Origin: Fragilariopsis cylindrus CCMP1102
Taxonomy: Eukaryota; Bacillariophyta; Bacillariophyceae; Bacillariales; Bacillariaceae
Length of the DNA stretch: 64,000 nucleotides
Direction of reading: 5' to 3'
NCBI GenBank assembly: GCA_900095095.1
Contig: FMBT01000333.1
Span: 62,001 to 126,000, forward strand
In this document: positions 11,429-22,387 of the stretch, piece after piece
Position numbering within the stretch: position 1 is the stretch's first letter
Layout of the letters: each line of letters starts with the position of its first letter
Translations under genes and position numbers: made by a program
The notes under the pieces: model-generated
Database searches by the model: none
Told to the model about the DNA's origin: nothing
What the model saw: the letters and a program-made list of their open reading frames with translations, nothing else

Positions 11429-12783
11429 TTACCATCTTTGTGCACCTGCCGTAGTACGATCATCACCATGCCAATCACCGGATCCTAAATCATACGATTG
11501 TGGATTATTGGCATTGTATCCTTGACCATTATCGGAATAGGATTCATATGGTGTCACGACCGCCTCAAAGGGGAATTCCATATAATTAGTGGCAATAACA
11601 CGAATCGTCCATCCCGGTCCTGGTGTCGGAATAATAGCATGATAGGGTTGTGTCGATCCACCACAATGTAAATCATAGAGTTGTCGGACACTATTTGGTC
11701 CTTGTAGAACTTCAATTTTACATTTCACGGTACGTTTACCAATATCACGGGACCATAAAATCATTTGTGTGGTTTCGACATCATCCGGAATATTAAAATA
11801 ACGGACCGAACCACCACCACCTTCGGTGGATCCACCTTGGACGGTCACTTTCGGACCAGCATCAAAAACTTTTTGAGTCGCGGCCCACGTATCGGCCATC
11901 CGATTCGCATTCGGAACTTCCGCACCAAATTCTAATGGAAATTCATGTGACCCCGTAGTAGATATTTTCAACGTCTTGGTACCTGGTTTGAATTTTAACA
12001 TGGCACGGAATGGTGATTCATCACCATCTTCACATTCAATATTTACAGCATGAATACGACGAATTGGACCCACCCACTATAATAAATTAAGAGAAAATTA
12101 TAGTAATAGATAGATAAAGAGGAGTGGATAAAGAGGAGCATTCATGTGTGTGAGATTAGGGATGGACAAAATGAATGAATGAATCAATCAAAATGAATGA
12201 ATATCGATTTCGCTTCCCGGTTGTTTCGCTCGTTGCCTTCTATTTCAATTTACGATGATCATTAACAACTTGGTCCGATGATCTTTACAAGAACTAACTA
12301 ATCGAAAAAGAAGGAAGATGCGTTTCATTCGTAGGATGCGTCTGTTGGTTTCGAACGAAATTATGCAAGGCAAAGCGGCACACCATCCGTGTACGTAACC
12401 GAGTGACGAATGGAAACGAAATAAATGAAAATGACTAATGAATGGAATGACTGACTTACCAATTCCACCATGGCTTTTAATGGACGACCATTGGTACGAA
12501 TATAATAAGATAAACGTTCTGCTTCTGGTGGGATATCCCAAGTACGGACCGTACCACCACCTTGCATTTTACGCATAGGAATATCAGTTGGAAACATATT
12601 CATCAGAGTAGCATCTACAGGATCATTGGACAAAGCACTATTTGGAGCAAATCCACCTGGACCAGGATTGTAATCAATAGATTGCTTTAATGCCGTTGAT
12701 GACGATACTTTTCCAGATGGAGCGAACGCCGATGATGATGATGCCATCATGGCGGTAGTAAGAAAGAGAGTACAGAATTTCAT
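11429..12783 (-). CDS. Plastid-targeted protein with a duplicated domain, function unknown
   Basis: Exons 12783-12460 and 12076-11429 are joined across a 383-base GT-AG intron (phase 0), giving 323 residues and the junction KAMVEL/WVGPIRR. The N-terminus has a hydrophobic signal and SSSSAFAPSG, the diatom plastid import motif. The mature part contains the same domain twice. Copy A (about residues 75-165) begins GGGTVRTWDIPPEAE and has RPLKAMVELWVGPIRR, then HEFPLEFGAEV. Copy B (about 195-285) begins GGGSVRYFNIPDDVE and has RTVKCKIEVLQGPNSVRQ, then MEFPFEAVVTP. The alternating hydrophobic pattern suggests a beta-sandwich. I recognise no enzyme motif. Its position next to the antenna gene, in convergent orientation, is suggestive of nothing more than shared destination. 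A structural or thylakoid-associated role is a guess. Confidence 0.85.
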
Positions 12784-13999
12784 CTTGAAGGTAGTAGAAT
12801 CTATTACTTGATATATTGTGATGGCAACGTCGTCTATTAATTAGAATAGATTGGATGTTGTGTGTGTGTCTTTTGCGATAGAAAGCATCTTGCTGCCATT
12901 CAAATCAATCATTTAAAAAAGAGCGGCTGTCGAAATTGCATGGTAGTAGCTGTTGCCATCATCCATCACACCATAAAACAAGAAACAGACATCACGGACT
13001 ATTACAAGACGAACGCACGTAGGGAGTGACGATCGTAGAATCTTTATGATCGGTGGTTGTTTTATGATTTGAATGAATCACTAATTGATCGTGATTCAAT
13101 AAATGACAGACAGTATCAAAAAAGAATCTTCTTTTAGAAAAAAATGAAGCGGCATCATCGTAAGTAATCAAAACATCATGTATGTAATTTTTTTAAATTG
13201 TCCATTGAGCGCATGCCCTACACGACACGAATTTCTTCACAACGGTGAAATCATCGGATGCAGTAACTAGATTGAATCGAATGAATCGAATCGAATTTTA
13301 GTCAAACGAGAATCCCCTGAATCAATCAATCATCAATCCATAAAATCAATAATTAATTCAAATCAAAAAATCTGACACACAGCTGTGGATACTGTGATGG
13401 TGCTAATTAATGTGCCAACAACTAGTACTGCTATACTGTAGTCTATACTAGATGACTAGTACACTATAACTAACTTTACTGCACTGCTGCAGGAATAGTA
13501 AAATTGTGCCTCCATGTTCTTTTTGCTGTTGCTGTTGCTGTTGTTGTTGCTGTTGTTGTTGTTAAGTTGAGGACACAGATGAATTCTATATTTCCTGTGG
13601 ACTTATTTTATTGTCACCCAATCCAACACAGCAGAAGAAGGGGGGGGAAAGCCGTCCTTATCTATCTATCTGGTCTATATCTATCTGCTATCAAGGTATG
13701 ACATTATTTGGTGTGCATTAAATTATGGTAATGGTTTGACCAAAGAACAAGAAATTGTTGGCTTCATTACTTAAGATTTGCTCTGTGACTATTGCCAAAC
13801 AACATTAAACTTGGATCCCTTGAAAATAGGGGGCAAGTTTCCAAATGCTCGCTCAATTGTTTTGCCGTTAGACTCAACTAAAACACCTTAGCTAATAGCT
13901 GCACAACCAACATTATCAAATGATCCTTTGATGATCCATGTATACACACAACACATGCAAGCAATCAGCTAGAATAGAGAGCAGAGAGATTGTAAAATC
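12784..13999. other. Intergenic region upstream of the plastid protein gene
   Basis: This is the promoter side of the minus-strand plastid protein gene. It holds a CTG/TTG trinucleotide run at about 13526-13563 and no supported gene. Between about 13735 and 13930 the minus strand reads as short protein-like pieces that do not form one frame, so this may be the worn remnant of a coding element of unknown type. Confidence 0.35.
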
Positions 14000-14009
14000 C
14001 ACACTCTAC

Positions 14010-14236
14010 ACTTGGTAGTTCTGGGTAAGCACAGCTTGTGTGGCACATGTTTGATACACAAGATCAGCATAAAACTTGAAAATAGAGCTTGTTGAAAATA
14101 GAATATTCCTAAGGATGATGTTATGTTAGCACTTGGTAGTTGTGGGTAAGCACAGCTTGTGTGGCACATGCTTGATACACAAGATCAGCATAGCACCTGA
14201 TGAAAATAGAATATTCTTGTGGATGATGTTATGTTA
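14010..14236. repeat. Two-copy tandem repeat, ~106-121 bp units
   Basis: The units at 14010-14130 and 14131-about 14236 both contain ACTTGGTAGT, GTAAGCACAGCTTGTGTGGC, GATACACAAGATCAGCAT, GAAAATAGAATATTC and GGATGATGTTATGTTA in the same order. The second copy is shorter by about 15 bases in the middle. No coding role seen. Confidence 0.8.
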
Positions 14237-14492
14237 CTCCATGATACACCATTTTGTGTAGTAGTATTGGTATTACCAAACTGCATGCTTAAAGATGTTT
14301 CCAACTGGTTTGTAACTACTAACAACAACAATGTGTGCATATTTTTGTAGAGCTGCTTGCATCACATTACTGGCAGATATGGTGACAAATTAGAATTCAG
14401 GTGCATAGTAGTAAAACTTGTCTACTGGGATATGAAATGTTCTTTTGTTTACCTGTGTCTTTGATGAGTTGCTCTTTCTACTCACCCCTTTT

Positions 14493-14495
14493 TGC

Positions 14496-14527
<32 letters not shown>

Positions 14528-14640
14528 ATTTATGGAAAATGGAGAAGGTATGTACACACAAGTACACACACGCACACACACACTCACACACCAATATATG
14601 GAAAATGGAAAAGGTATGTACACACACACACACACATCTC
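14493..14640. repeat. (CA)n microsatellite cluster with a repeated ATATGGAAAATGGA spacer
   Basis: There are three CA-rich runs separated by two copies of TATGGAAAATGGA-AAGGTATG. Open frames on both strands here are only products of the repeat. Confidence 0.85.
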
Positions 14641-15164
14641 CTACCATGCATGAATGATATGTGATTTTGGACGAAGACTGGATTTTTTTGGTCTACCAGA
14701 TGAAAGAAAAACAGTACTATCCTTGTTGTCACTGTTTCTACTAGTGCTACCTTCTCAAAATATGTGCATATATAATATGAACATTATATCATGTAAAATA
14801 TCAATAGTAATGCTAATAAAAGAGAAAGAATCAAAAATAGAGTCCGTTGAAGAAGAAGGAGAACTCAATTGAATTACATTCATTTAATACTTGAATATAA
14901 CAAGAATAAATAATGTAAACAAATTAATACTAGCTAGAACTGCCATCAAAAACTTAGGTGTGAAAGTTACTACAAAATACACGTAATTGATATAATATAA
15001 ACTATAGGAGGAAGGTATCGACCAGTACCGAAAGATAATACAACATTCTACCATATCATGATACCGGTTGCGTGCAATACTTAATATGGACGAATCGAAT
15101 CGATTACACGAGATAAGGGATACGATATATGCGTAGGAATAATTCTCCTCAGTTGATTGATTGC

Positions 15165-15665
15165 TCAAATGCTCATATCAAGAGCATCACTGCAGGCCTT
15201 CTCAGAATCATCGTAATTATTCTTAGCATCTACTACTGTCTTCTCAGCAGCGTCCAATGCATTTTTCTCATTTTCCCCCCCTTTCTCAGCTGCATCAACG
15301 ACTTGCTTCTTTTCAAATGGGTTGATCTTCCTTCCCAACTCTTTGTTTTGTTTCTTGATTTCTTCGTATTTTTCCATCTGCTCTCTTAGTTTCTCTTCGA
15401 GATTCTTGTTCGTTAGATCGAGTGACGCGTTACCAGTCTTGAGTGTATCATTTTCTTCCTTCAGCTCCGTGAATTCTAGTTTAGCAACAGTCACTTGTTC
15501 ATTGAGACGGTGGACATCGCCCTCAAGAATTCCGATCCGATTTTTACTTTCTTATCTTCCTCGAGACGATCGATCGAATTTATTTCCTTCTCAAGCTACT
15601 TGATTTCCTTCTCGAGCTTCTTGATTTTCGTAACGAATTCCTCCTCATTGAGACCAGCCATGCAT
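15165..15665 (-). pseudogene. Broken coiled-coil protein gene
   Basis: The intact downstream part (15494-15165) encodes a highly charged coiled coil: KLEFTELKEENDTLKTG, NLEEKLREQMEKYEEIKK, then an Ala/Glu/Asp-rich tail. Upstream, an ATG at about 15662 begins MAGLNEEEFVTKIKKLEKEI, clearly the same kind of coiled coil, but the frame is interrupted by a stop and a shift before it meets the downstream part near the segment ILEGDVHRLNEQ. This looks like a gene with a handful of inactivating changes. The heptad-like pattern gives no specific function. Confidence 0.55.
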
Positions 15666-15779
15666 GGCTACCCTGGTTCCTATTTCAATCGTTTCACACA
15701 ATATCCGGTGCTAGTTTCTTTTCGTGCAATCTGATCAGTTCAATCTCGTTCAGCGTATGATTTTCTCACTAGCAACGAG

Positions 15780-16780
15780 CGAGCTGGTTTGACTAAAATG
15801 TCGTTATCTTCATTTCTAATCTTATCGAAAATTTGATGGAGGACAAAACCTGTTGAGATTCTTTGTAAACTTCTTCAACAGCAACGAAATTTTCATTCGT
15901 TGATAAGGATAATGCTTGTTGTAGAAATAATATGGTGCAGTATTTGCAGATATTGACTTTTGTCTCATCGGTCGAGATGCTTATTCTGCATCAACTTGAT
16001 TCTCTTTCTTCCTGTTTTCTTCCTTGAGAATCAATCCTGGTCTCGTCTCGTCTCGTTCTGTGCTTTGTACAGTACGAGCTCCTGCTGAATGAATCGAAAT
16101 TGAGTTCCTCCCTCTTTCTTCGAATTGGCTTCCCCTTTCCTTCCTTCGAATTCATATATCGTTGTTGAGATTCATTCGCGAGATTCATCGTGAGATTCGA
16201 TATTTTGGTCTTCGTATCCCCTGCTTGGTATATATATATATATGTAGTTAAAACAAGCCATAAACGAACGATATTGATCCTGAAAAATTTGAAGGAGTTC
16301 GACGAAGTCGTCGTCGCCGTCGCTGTTGTTGTTGTTGTTACCATTACCATCATACCCCTTACCATCATTCTCCTCAACGTCGTCGTCATCACTACTTCCA
16401 GCATCAGGAACTGGTACAGTCCATTTCGTTGATGAGAATAATGTTGTTGTAAAAAATAATATAATGTGCAAAGGTTGATATACTTTGTCTCGTCGGTCAA
16501 GCTGGTTCTGCTGCATCGAAATATAAGTTCCTCCTTTTTTCTTCAAATTGAGTTCCCCCTAGAGATTTCCTTCGTGAGATCCGATGTTTTGTCTTCGTAT
16601 CGCTTGCTATATGTAGTTAATGCAGCAGCAGCAATAAACGACTGACATTAATCCCCACAAAAATTCGAGATTGTCGAGCATCATTTGTTGTGTCCTCTTG
16701 TTGTTGTTCATCGTTGGTGTTGCTGTTGTTACCATTCCCCTCGTCACCCCTTACCATCGTCCGTCTCCTTACCGGTGTCA

Positions 16781-16817
<37 letters not shown>

Positions 16818-17190
16818 TATCGTTATTGCCACTACCGCTACCGCTACCACCAGCATCAGAAAGAAGTGATGTGATTGTGTTGCTTTTGCTAATTCTTCCA
16901 CGATTGGTACATTCGTCGACAGGGATAACACCACTACCACCATCAACACCACCAACCACCATCGACATTATTATTAATTCATTTCTTTTGTTGTTGTAGA
17001 TTTCATCTCCTATTTGTTCGTGGTGTTCTTTCGAGAGTAAATCTTCTGTGTCCGCCATAATATCCGGTTCAAGATCTATATTCTTGTGTGTTATACTCGT
17101 ATTCTCTTTCCTTTTCTTTTTAGATGTTTTGAAAATACCGTTCGAAGGAATACATACAAGCACAGCATATTGCAAATAAGCCATTCCCTC
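15780..17190 (-). pseudogene. Decayed, partly tandem-duplicated coding relics
   Basis: The minus strand carries related pieces spread over several frames. A segment like TDETK..INLCTLYYFLQQ near 16440-16500 is echoed by TDETKVNICKYCTILFLQQ near 15900-15975. A segment with GNGNNNN and a DTKTK motif near 16180-16360 is echoed near 16570-16720. The rightmost part (17184-16744) includes MADTEDLLSKEHHEQ and a long Asp run from (GAT/GAC)n. The pattern suggests two or three diverged tandem copies. I do not recognise the family and see no single intact frame. Confidence 0.4.
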
Positions 17191-18547
17191 CCGTTCTATC
17201 CCGCCTCCCGTCTATGCATTACGTCCTGGAAAAAAAAAAAAAAAAACAATACTGTGTATTTATCTATTACTTTCGGTAATTTTGCTTTAATTGTCCTATT
17301 CTTATTATCCTGGTATACCATAGTGATACATCCGTTCAAGACATACCCCGGCCATGACTAATGCGAGGACGTTGAAGATTATGAACAACAATGCAACGTT
17401 TATAACACCACCATCACCACCACCATATCGTCGTGCGTGTCGTGCTCCTTCAGATGACGATTATCGTAACTTTCATCACAGTAATAACGGATGATGATGA
17501 TGATGAATTTTGTTTTCGTATATCTGATAACGACGGGAGACGAAAGTGCAGTGCTGGTCAAGTAAGCGACGAGAACGAGAATCCACATATGCATAACGAC
17601 TGATTGATTCATTCGGCTGCATCTCTAAAACAGCACAACCGCCATCGATTATAATGATAATGCTGGATTACTTGGATGATGCGTCATTATCCGCCTCGCC
17701 ATCGACTGATTGCTTCAATCGATCTTGTCTTGCCTTTATAAAACAGCACCATTATCCTGCTGATGAATGAATTACTTGTTGATCAATTACTTAAAAGTGG
17801 CATTGTAAAATCCATTTCCACCACAACCTTCCACCGCAAAAATCTTTATCTTCATCACAATCATCATCCATTGTGAAACAACAACATCATCATCTTCAGC
17901 TGCTAGCTACAGCATACATACGGCAGCCTTCCTTCTGCAAAGAAGAAGACGAAGAAGTAGTATATACATTCGTTTCCTTCTTCGAACAGTAGGGATCATT
18001 AACTTTATATGCATGTGCAATATATATACGGAAGCGGGAAGGGTCTTTTTAGATAGATATTGACAGTCAATAATAATCAAGTGGGAATGCATTTATTTCT
18101 CTTTTTCATCATCTAAGCTATTTTGTACGGTACCAACCTACCTACCTACCCTCACACAAGAAGCACCAAACTAACAACAGCAACAACAAAAATTTGTGAC
18201 GACGACGACGTTTCTTGCTTCTTTCCTTTCCTTTTCATTCGATACTGTACAACAGTTACTAGCAGCAGCAGAACAACAAAAATAACAACAGTAACAACAA
18301 CAACAACGAAGATTGCGATGACGACAAACGACACGAGAAGATAAAAGATAAGGAGATCTTTCGCTCTTCCTTTATTTTTTATTCGATATATAAAACAGCT
18401 ACTGTCTGTACTCTTTGAGGTGGTTATATACTTCAAGTATATATATTCAAAAAGAATGATTCTGTCACCTACTTCTATTTAACTCCTCCCTTAATTTGTC
18501 GGTACGATATGAGATGGGAAGTCTTTGGTATTGATTATAAAGAAACT

Positions 18548-18584
<37 letters not shown>

Positions 18585-18717
18585 ACGAACATAAGATAAG
18601 AAAAATTTAATAGAGACTAATAGAATAAATACTGATTCAAAATAATAATATTTTTCTATAAATGCGGTTGTTCTACCATTTTTTTTTATTCATTTCACTA
18701 TATGCAATATGCTGTAA
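17191..18717. other. Intergenic region with simple repeats
   Basis: This contains a poly-A run at about 17230-17246, CAA-rich stretches near 18175-18310 and (CA)n at about 18551-18580. Short frames on both strands track these repeats. No supported gene. Confidence 0.4.
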
Positions 18718-19641
18718 CTAACTAAAAGTTTCAACTATCCATTCTCCAAAGTTCAAGAGATCACGGCCATGGCGATGGCCACTACGGCTAGTAGTAAGAA
18801 AATCGACACGTTGTTTTAATGCACGATGGATTAAAATGGGATCAAATAATGATTGCATATTATTATCATCTTCAATGTCATGATTGTTTTCTTGTAATAA
18901 CATACGGCGGCGTTTTTTACGGCGTACAGCATTGCTACATTCTTCATTGGCTGTAAAGATCATACCACCCATAACAATACGATCTTTCTTCCACGTAGCA
19001 GGACCAATTGTAACAGGTTGGATACGGCTAATTTCAGTATCATCATCATCATCATCATCATCCTCATGATCATCATTCACCATAACTAACCTTGCATCAG
19101 ATCCTTTTCCATTTGCTACCCACATACTAGCAACATCTTTGCCTGAAACACAATATGATGTAACTTTTCCTGTTGATGTTTCATTTGTTTTCGGATCAAC
19201 AATGTCTTTTTCGACTTCAAAACTTGCAACTGTTTTGTATGTTGTTCCTTGTGCCTTGACAGTAACAATGTCCATTCCACCGGCACCATCATCATTGACT
19301 TTCATGACACCAGTTTTCATATCCACAATAGTATCCTTACTATTCTTGATGGCCATCACAGTACCGGCAATAGTACCAATGAATAATAATACACATAAAA
19401 GAGCAAGTCCATACAATTGGTTCTTGATTCGTGTATTATCTTCCTTCAAGCTTTGATACTGTGCACCCAATGCAACAGCTTGGTCTCTTGATAAATGTCC
19501 TTTTCCTTCTACATCCATATTCTTGGCAATACGTTCCGCATCGGTCAAGAATCCCTTTTCTGCTTGATCCTACATAGTACTGACACGAGACATTGTAGCA
19601 GTCGTAGTGGTTGTTTCTTTTGGTTCAGTTGTTGAAGTCAT
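18718..19641 (-). CDS. Single-pass membrane protein with degenerate EF-hand-like start; in-frame TAG
   Basis: The frame opens at ATG 19641 (MTSTTEPKETTTTATMSRVS) and meets TAG at 19572-19570 (codon 24), then stays open for 284 codons to 18718. Because the protein-like pattern continues across the TAG (after it comes DQAEKGFLTDAERIAKNMD), the stop looks like a single changed codon, possibly CAG to TAG. The next usable ATG is 19518, inside NMDVEGKGHLSRDQA, an EF-hand-like loop. A membrane helix follows, LYGLALLCVLLFIGTIAGTVMAI (codons about 75-97). Beyond it lies a 180-residue region with a conserved-looking core (GTTYKTVASFEVEKD, VTSYCVSGKDVASMW, GPATWKKDRIVMGGM), an Asp run and basic KKRRRML. 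Function unknown. It may be a gene starting at 19518, a nonsense allele or a recent pseudogene. Confidence 0.6.
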
Positions 19642-20070
19642 GATGGTTGTATATTCTTTTTTGTTGTTGCTTTCTTGTCTTGTCTTGATTTAAGATGAGG
19701 GAATATTTCCATTTGTGTGCTTTTGGGAGATACACGTACAGTACGTACACATATTCGATGTCGGAATAATCATAGTAACCAGATACAAGGTGATGTACTT
19801 GAAATTATTCTTGCCGAATTAATTGAACCTTTTACGAAATACATCATACTCTAGGTACTGTAGTCAGACGTGACTCGCTTACGGTATTCGCTGTTCTCCT
19901 TCTCCTGTTTCTTTGCGATGTTTCTCTCCAAAATTGAGATGCTAGTAAGGCATACACAATAAATGTTTCAAATTACTTGTTCATAATATATATTATGATA
20001 TTTAATGTTTTTTTTTTTTTTTTTTTTTGGCATTGGCATTTCACTCAAAACTTGAATCTTACCTACTAAG

Positions 20071-20267
20071 TAGTTAAGCGCACCAATTTATCAAAAATAA
20101 TAAGTATATTATTATCACGTATATATATTACTGTATAATAGCCTTCCTTAAAACTTCCACAACGCCTAGTTAAGCGCACCACCGTATCAAAAGTAATAAG
20201 TATATTATGACGTATATGTATTACAAGTACAGTATATTATAGCCTTCTTAAAAACCTCCACATCGCC
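20071..20267. repeat. Tandem pair of ~100-bp repeats
   Basis: The units at 20071-20166 and 20167-20267 share TAGTTAAGCGCACCA, a TATCAAAA-TAATAAGTATATTAT core, and AGCCTTC-TTAAAA-C-TCCACA-CGCC. They differ by scattered changes and a few indels. Confidence 0.8.
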
Positions 20268-20353
20268 TGTCCGATACAAAAAAATGATGTGAAGTGAAAA
20301 AGAGAACAACAAAAAAGAGAACAATGATTACTGTATACCATCTTCACATCAAT

Positions 20354-20597
20354 ACGTTACGGGTAGTAAGTTTTTTAGAAGTAGTAACGATATGAAAAAC
20401 ATCTTATGGGTTCAACGTACACTTACAACATATGTTTTAGTGGCGCGGAAATACCGTTGCTGACTGTACAATGTATGAATGTATTGTTCTCTGAAATTCG
20501 GAATTGCTATGCTTTTAGATAATTTTTCTCGTCTCGCGTTACGGGTAGTAAGTTTTTTAGAAGTAACAACACGTAATTAGTCGCGCGGAAATACCGT
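20354..20597. repeat. Direct repeat pair in the promoter side of the 20.6-kb gene
   Basis: GTTACGGGTAGTAAGTTTTT followed by TAGAAGTA occurs at about 20356-20383 and 20538-20565. Each is followed by GCGCGGAAATACCGT (20443-20457 and 20583-20597). The spacing between the two parts differs, about 60 versus 18 bases. This may be a duplicated upstream element. Confidence 0.75.
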
Positions 20598-20626
20598 GGC
20601 TCATTGCCCACTAATTTGTCTCGCAG

Positions 20627-22387
20627 ATGGTTGCTCCTTTACCGAATATTGTTAACTTTTACAATTTTTACACTCCTCTCGCCATCGTCATTATCAGATC
20701 TCATAGTAGCTACCGTCAGTTCACTAAAACAAACGTATATAGAGGAAACAATCATCATGATCGTAACTATGACTACTGTCAGTACTACTACTGCTGTTGT
20801 TGTTACAGCTGGTTCTTGTTTGTTATCCATTTTATTGTAGGTTTATGGCAGCACCATTTTGCCGGACGTCGAACGTTCCGTGCCAATAAGAATTCACCTT
20901 CAAACTTACAACCTCCTAGGGTCAAGAGATTTTCGTCGATGGTACGGAATGTTATTGGAAAGCCTGGATATAGCCAATCCTATCAAGATTGTGATCTACT
21001 TGGCAAACTAAAAGACCGAAAAGTGACTAAAATAGACAATGATGTCATTCGTCAGAGAGGAAAGCGAACAAGTTATTTCGATCAATATATGGGTCATATT
21101 ACTAGCAAATCTACCAGATCTGTTGGGCTTGATATGGATCATATTTACGTTGGAATTATTGACTTTCTTTGGGGATTTCTCTTCGTTGGAGCAGGTGGAT
21201 ACGTACTCTTTGTAAAGGCTACAATGTGGTTAATGATTCGTCAGTTTCTTGTTCGTTACGGAATTCAAAAGGTGAAAGAATGCGATATTGAAACTGTTGT
21301 TGGTAAACTATGCTTGGAACAAAGTCAAGTGGTTCACTACTGTACAAGTTCCAATACAAGTTATAGTGCTCAACGTGGTCTTGCTCGTAAAAGTTTTGCC
21401 AAACAAATTATTCAAGGAAGATGATGATGATGATGATGATGATAATGAACCTCGAAATGATGCTGTCTTCTTATTTGTTGATTTTCCATGGGTTGACAAT
21501 AATTGCGACTTTCAAGTTGCCGACTTATTTGCTGTGTACATTGACCTCGATACAAAGAAATTCATCAAAGCAAACATGGATGATATTAATCTAACTGCCT
21601 CCGAGACACTAATCCTACTTTGGTACAATACCATTGGAGCTCAGCACGTGAAACTACATGCACTGGCAAACTGGGGCGTCAACTATGCGAATTCGGAAGA
21701 TAAATTTATCAAGAGAAATAGTTTGGTCACTATTATGTACAACTTCTTTGGATATACAGTATTTTCTACCTTCTTTAAGTTATGGGAGATGCAGGGTCTT
21801 CTCTCAACAGGATGGTCGGATAAACACCCATTAAAAAAAAGTTTTGACCATGGCATTAATGCAAATGTTGGACAACATGCTCAGATAACTGAATTAGTCG
21901 ATCATTCGGAATTGGTCCATTTTATTGTGAAGGTTCGAGCGATTTTCTTCAATGAGTTTGCGAAGTACAAGCATTTATTTCCAGGCGTAGACGGCGAGGT
22001 ATGTTATTGCGTTGATTTACTTTCGCTCACCGTTGTCACTTTTACCACTATCTCTTTCCCACTCATATTTCATCCATTCATTCTTTTGTTGTTCCTATTT
22101 TATTATAGGCCCATTTCGTTGGAACTGTTTTGCACTCACTGGATCACACATTAATGGAATGGAATCTTGATGATCCATTATGGCTTGATATACATGATTC
22201 GAAGTTTGGTAAGATGGCAGAAATTGGTCGCATTGTACGAGTGGGCTTTGTGCCAGATTTGCCAATGCTCTATTTCCATAAGCGGTTCAAAAATTCCGGC
22301 CATCCCTTTTATGATGCTGTTTATGAAAAAGCTGCAAAAGTCAATAAGAAATTGGCCGACAATATGGATACTTGTATCGTCAAGTAA
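20627..22387 (+). CDS. Unidentified membrane protein, His-rich C-terminal half; frame shift at a GAT repeat
   Basis: Three pieces fit one gene. The first frame runs from 20627 (or an internal ATG such as 20939) to about 21424, with membrane helices near LWGFLFVGAGGYVLFVKATMW. A second frame continues from (GAT)n at 21421-21445 with NEPRNDAVFLFVDFPWVDNN through to a donor at 21999. The last exon is 22109-22387, joined by a 110-base GT-AG intron (junction GVDGE/AHFVGTVLHSLDH). The change of frame lies at the GAT microsatellite, so it may be a repeat-length indel in this allele or assembly. The C-terminal half has paired histidines (GAQHVKLHALANW, VGQHAQ, VLHSLDHTLME) that could bind a metal. 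I do not recognise the family. The extreme N-terminus is uncertain: the frame from ATG 20757 encodes a signal-like MIVTMTTVSTTTAVVVTAG but is not continuous with the rest. Confidence 0.6.

Larger units (their letters stand above)
19642..20626. other. Intergenic region with two sets of short direct repeats
   Basis: This contains poly-T at about 20011-20030 and two repeat pairs that are listed separately. No supported gene. Confidence 0.4.

Noticed and set aside
14390-14732. Several frames on both strands with THTHTH or VCVCVC
   Set aside because: They are products of (CA)n repeats.
19556-19595. A functional 15-base intron
   Set aside because: Diatom introns seen here are 110-560 bases; such tiny introns are known only in a few ciliates. 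Kept only as a remote option in the findings.
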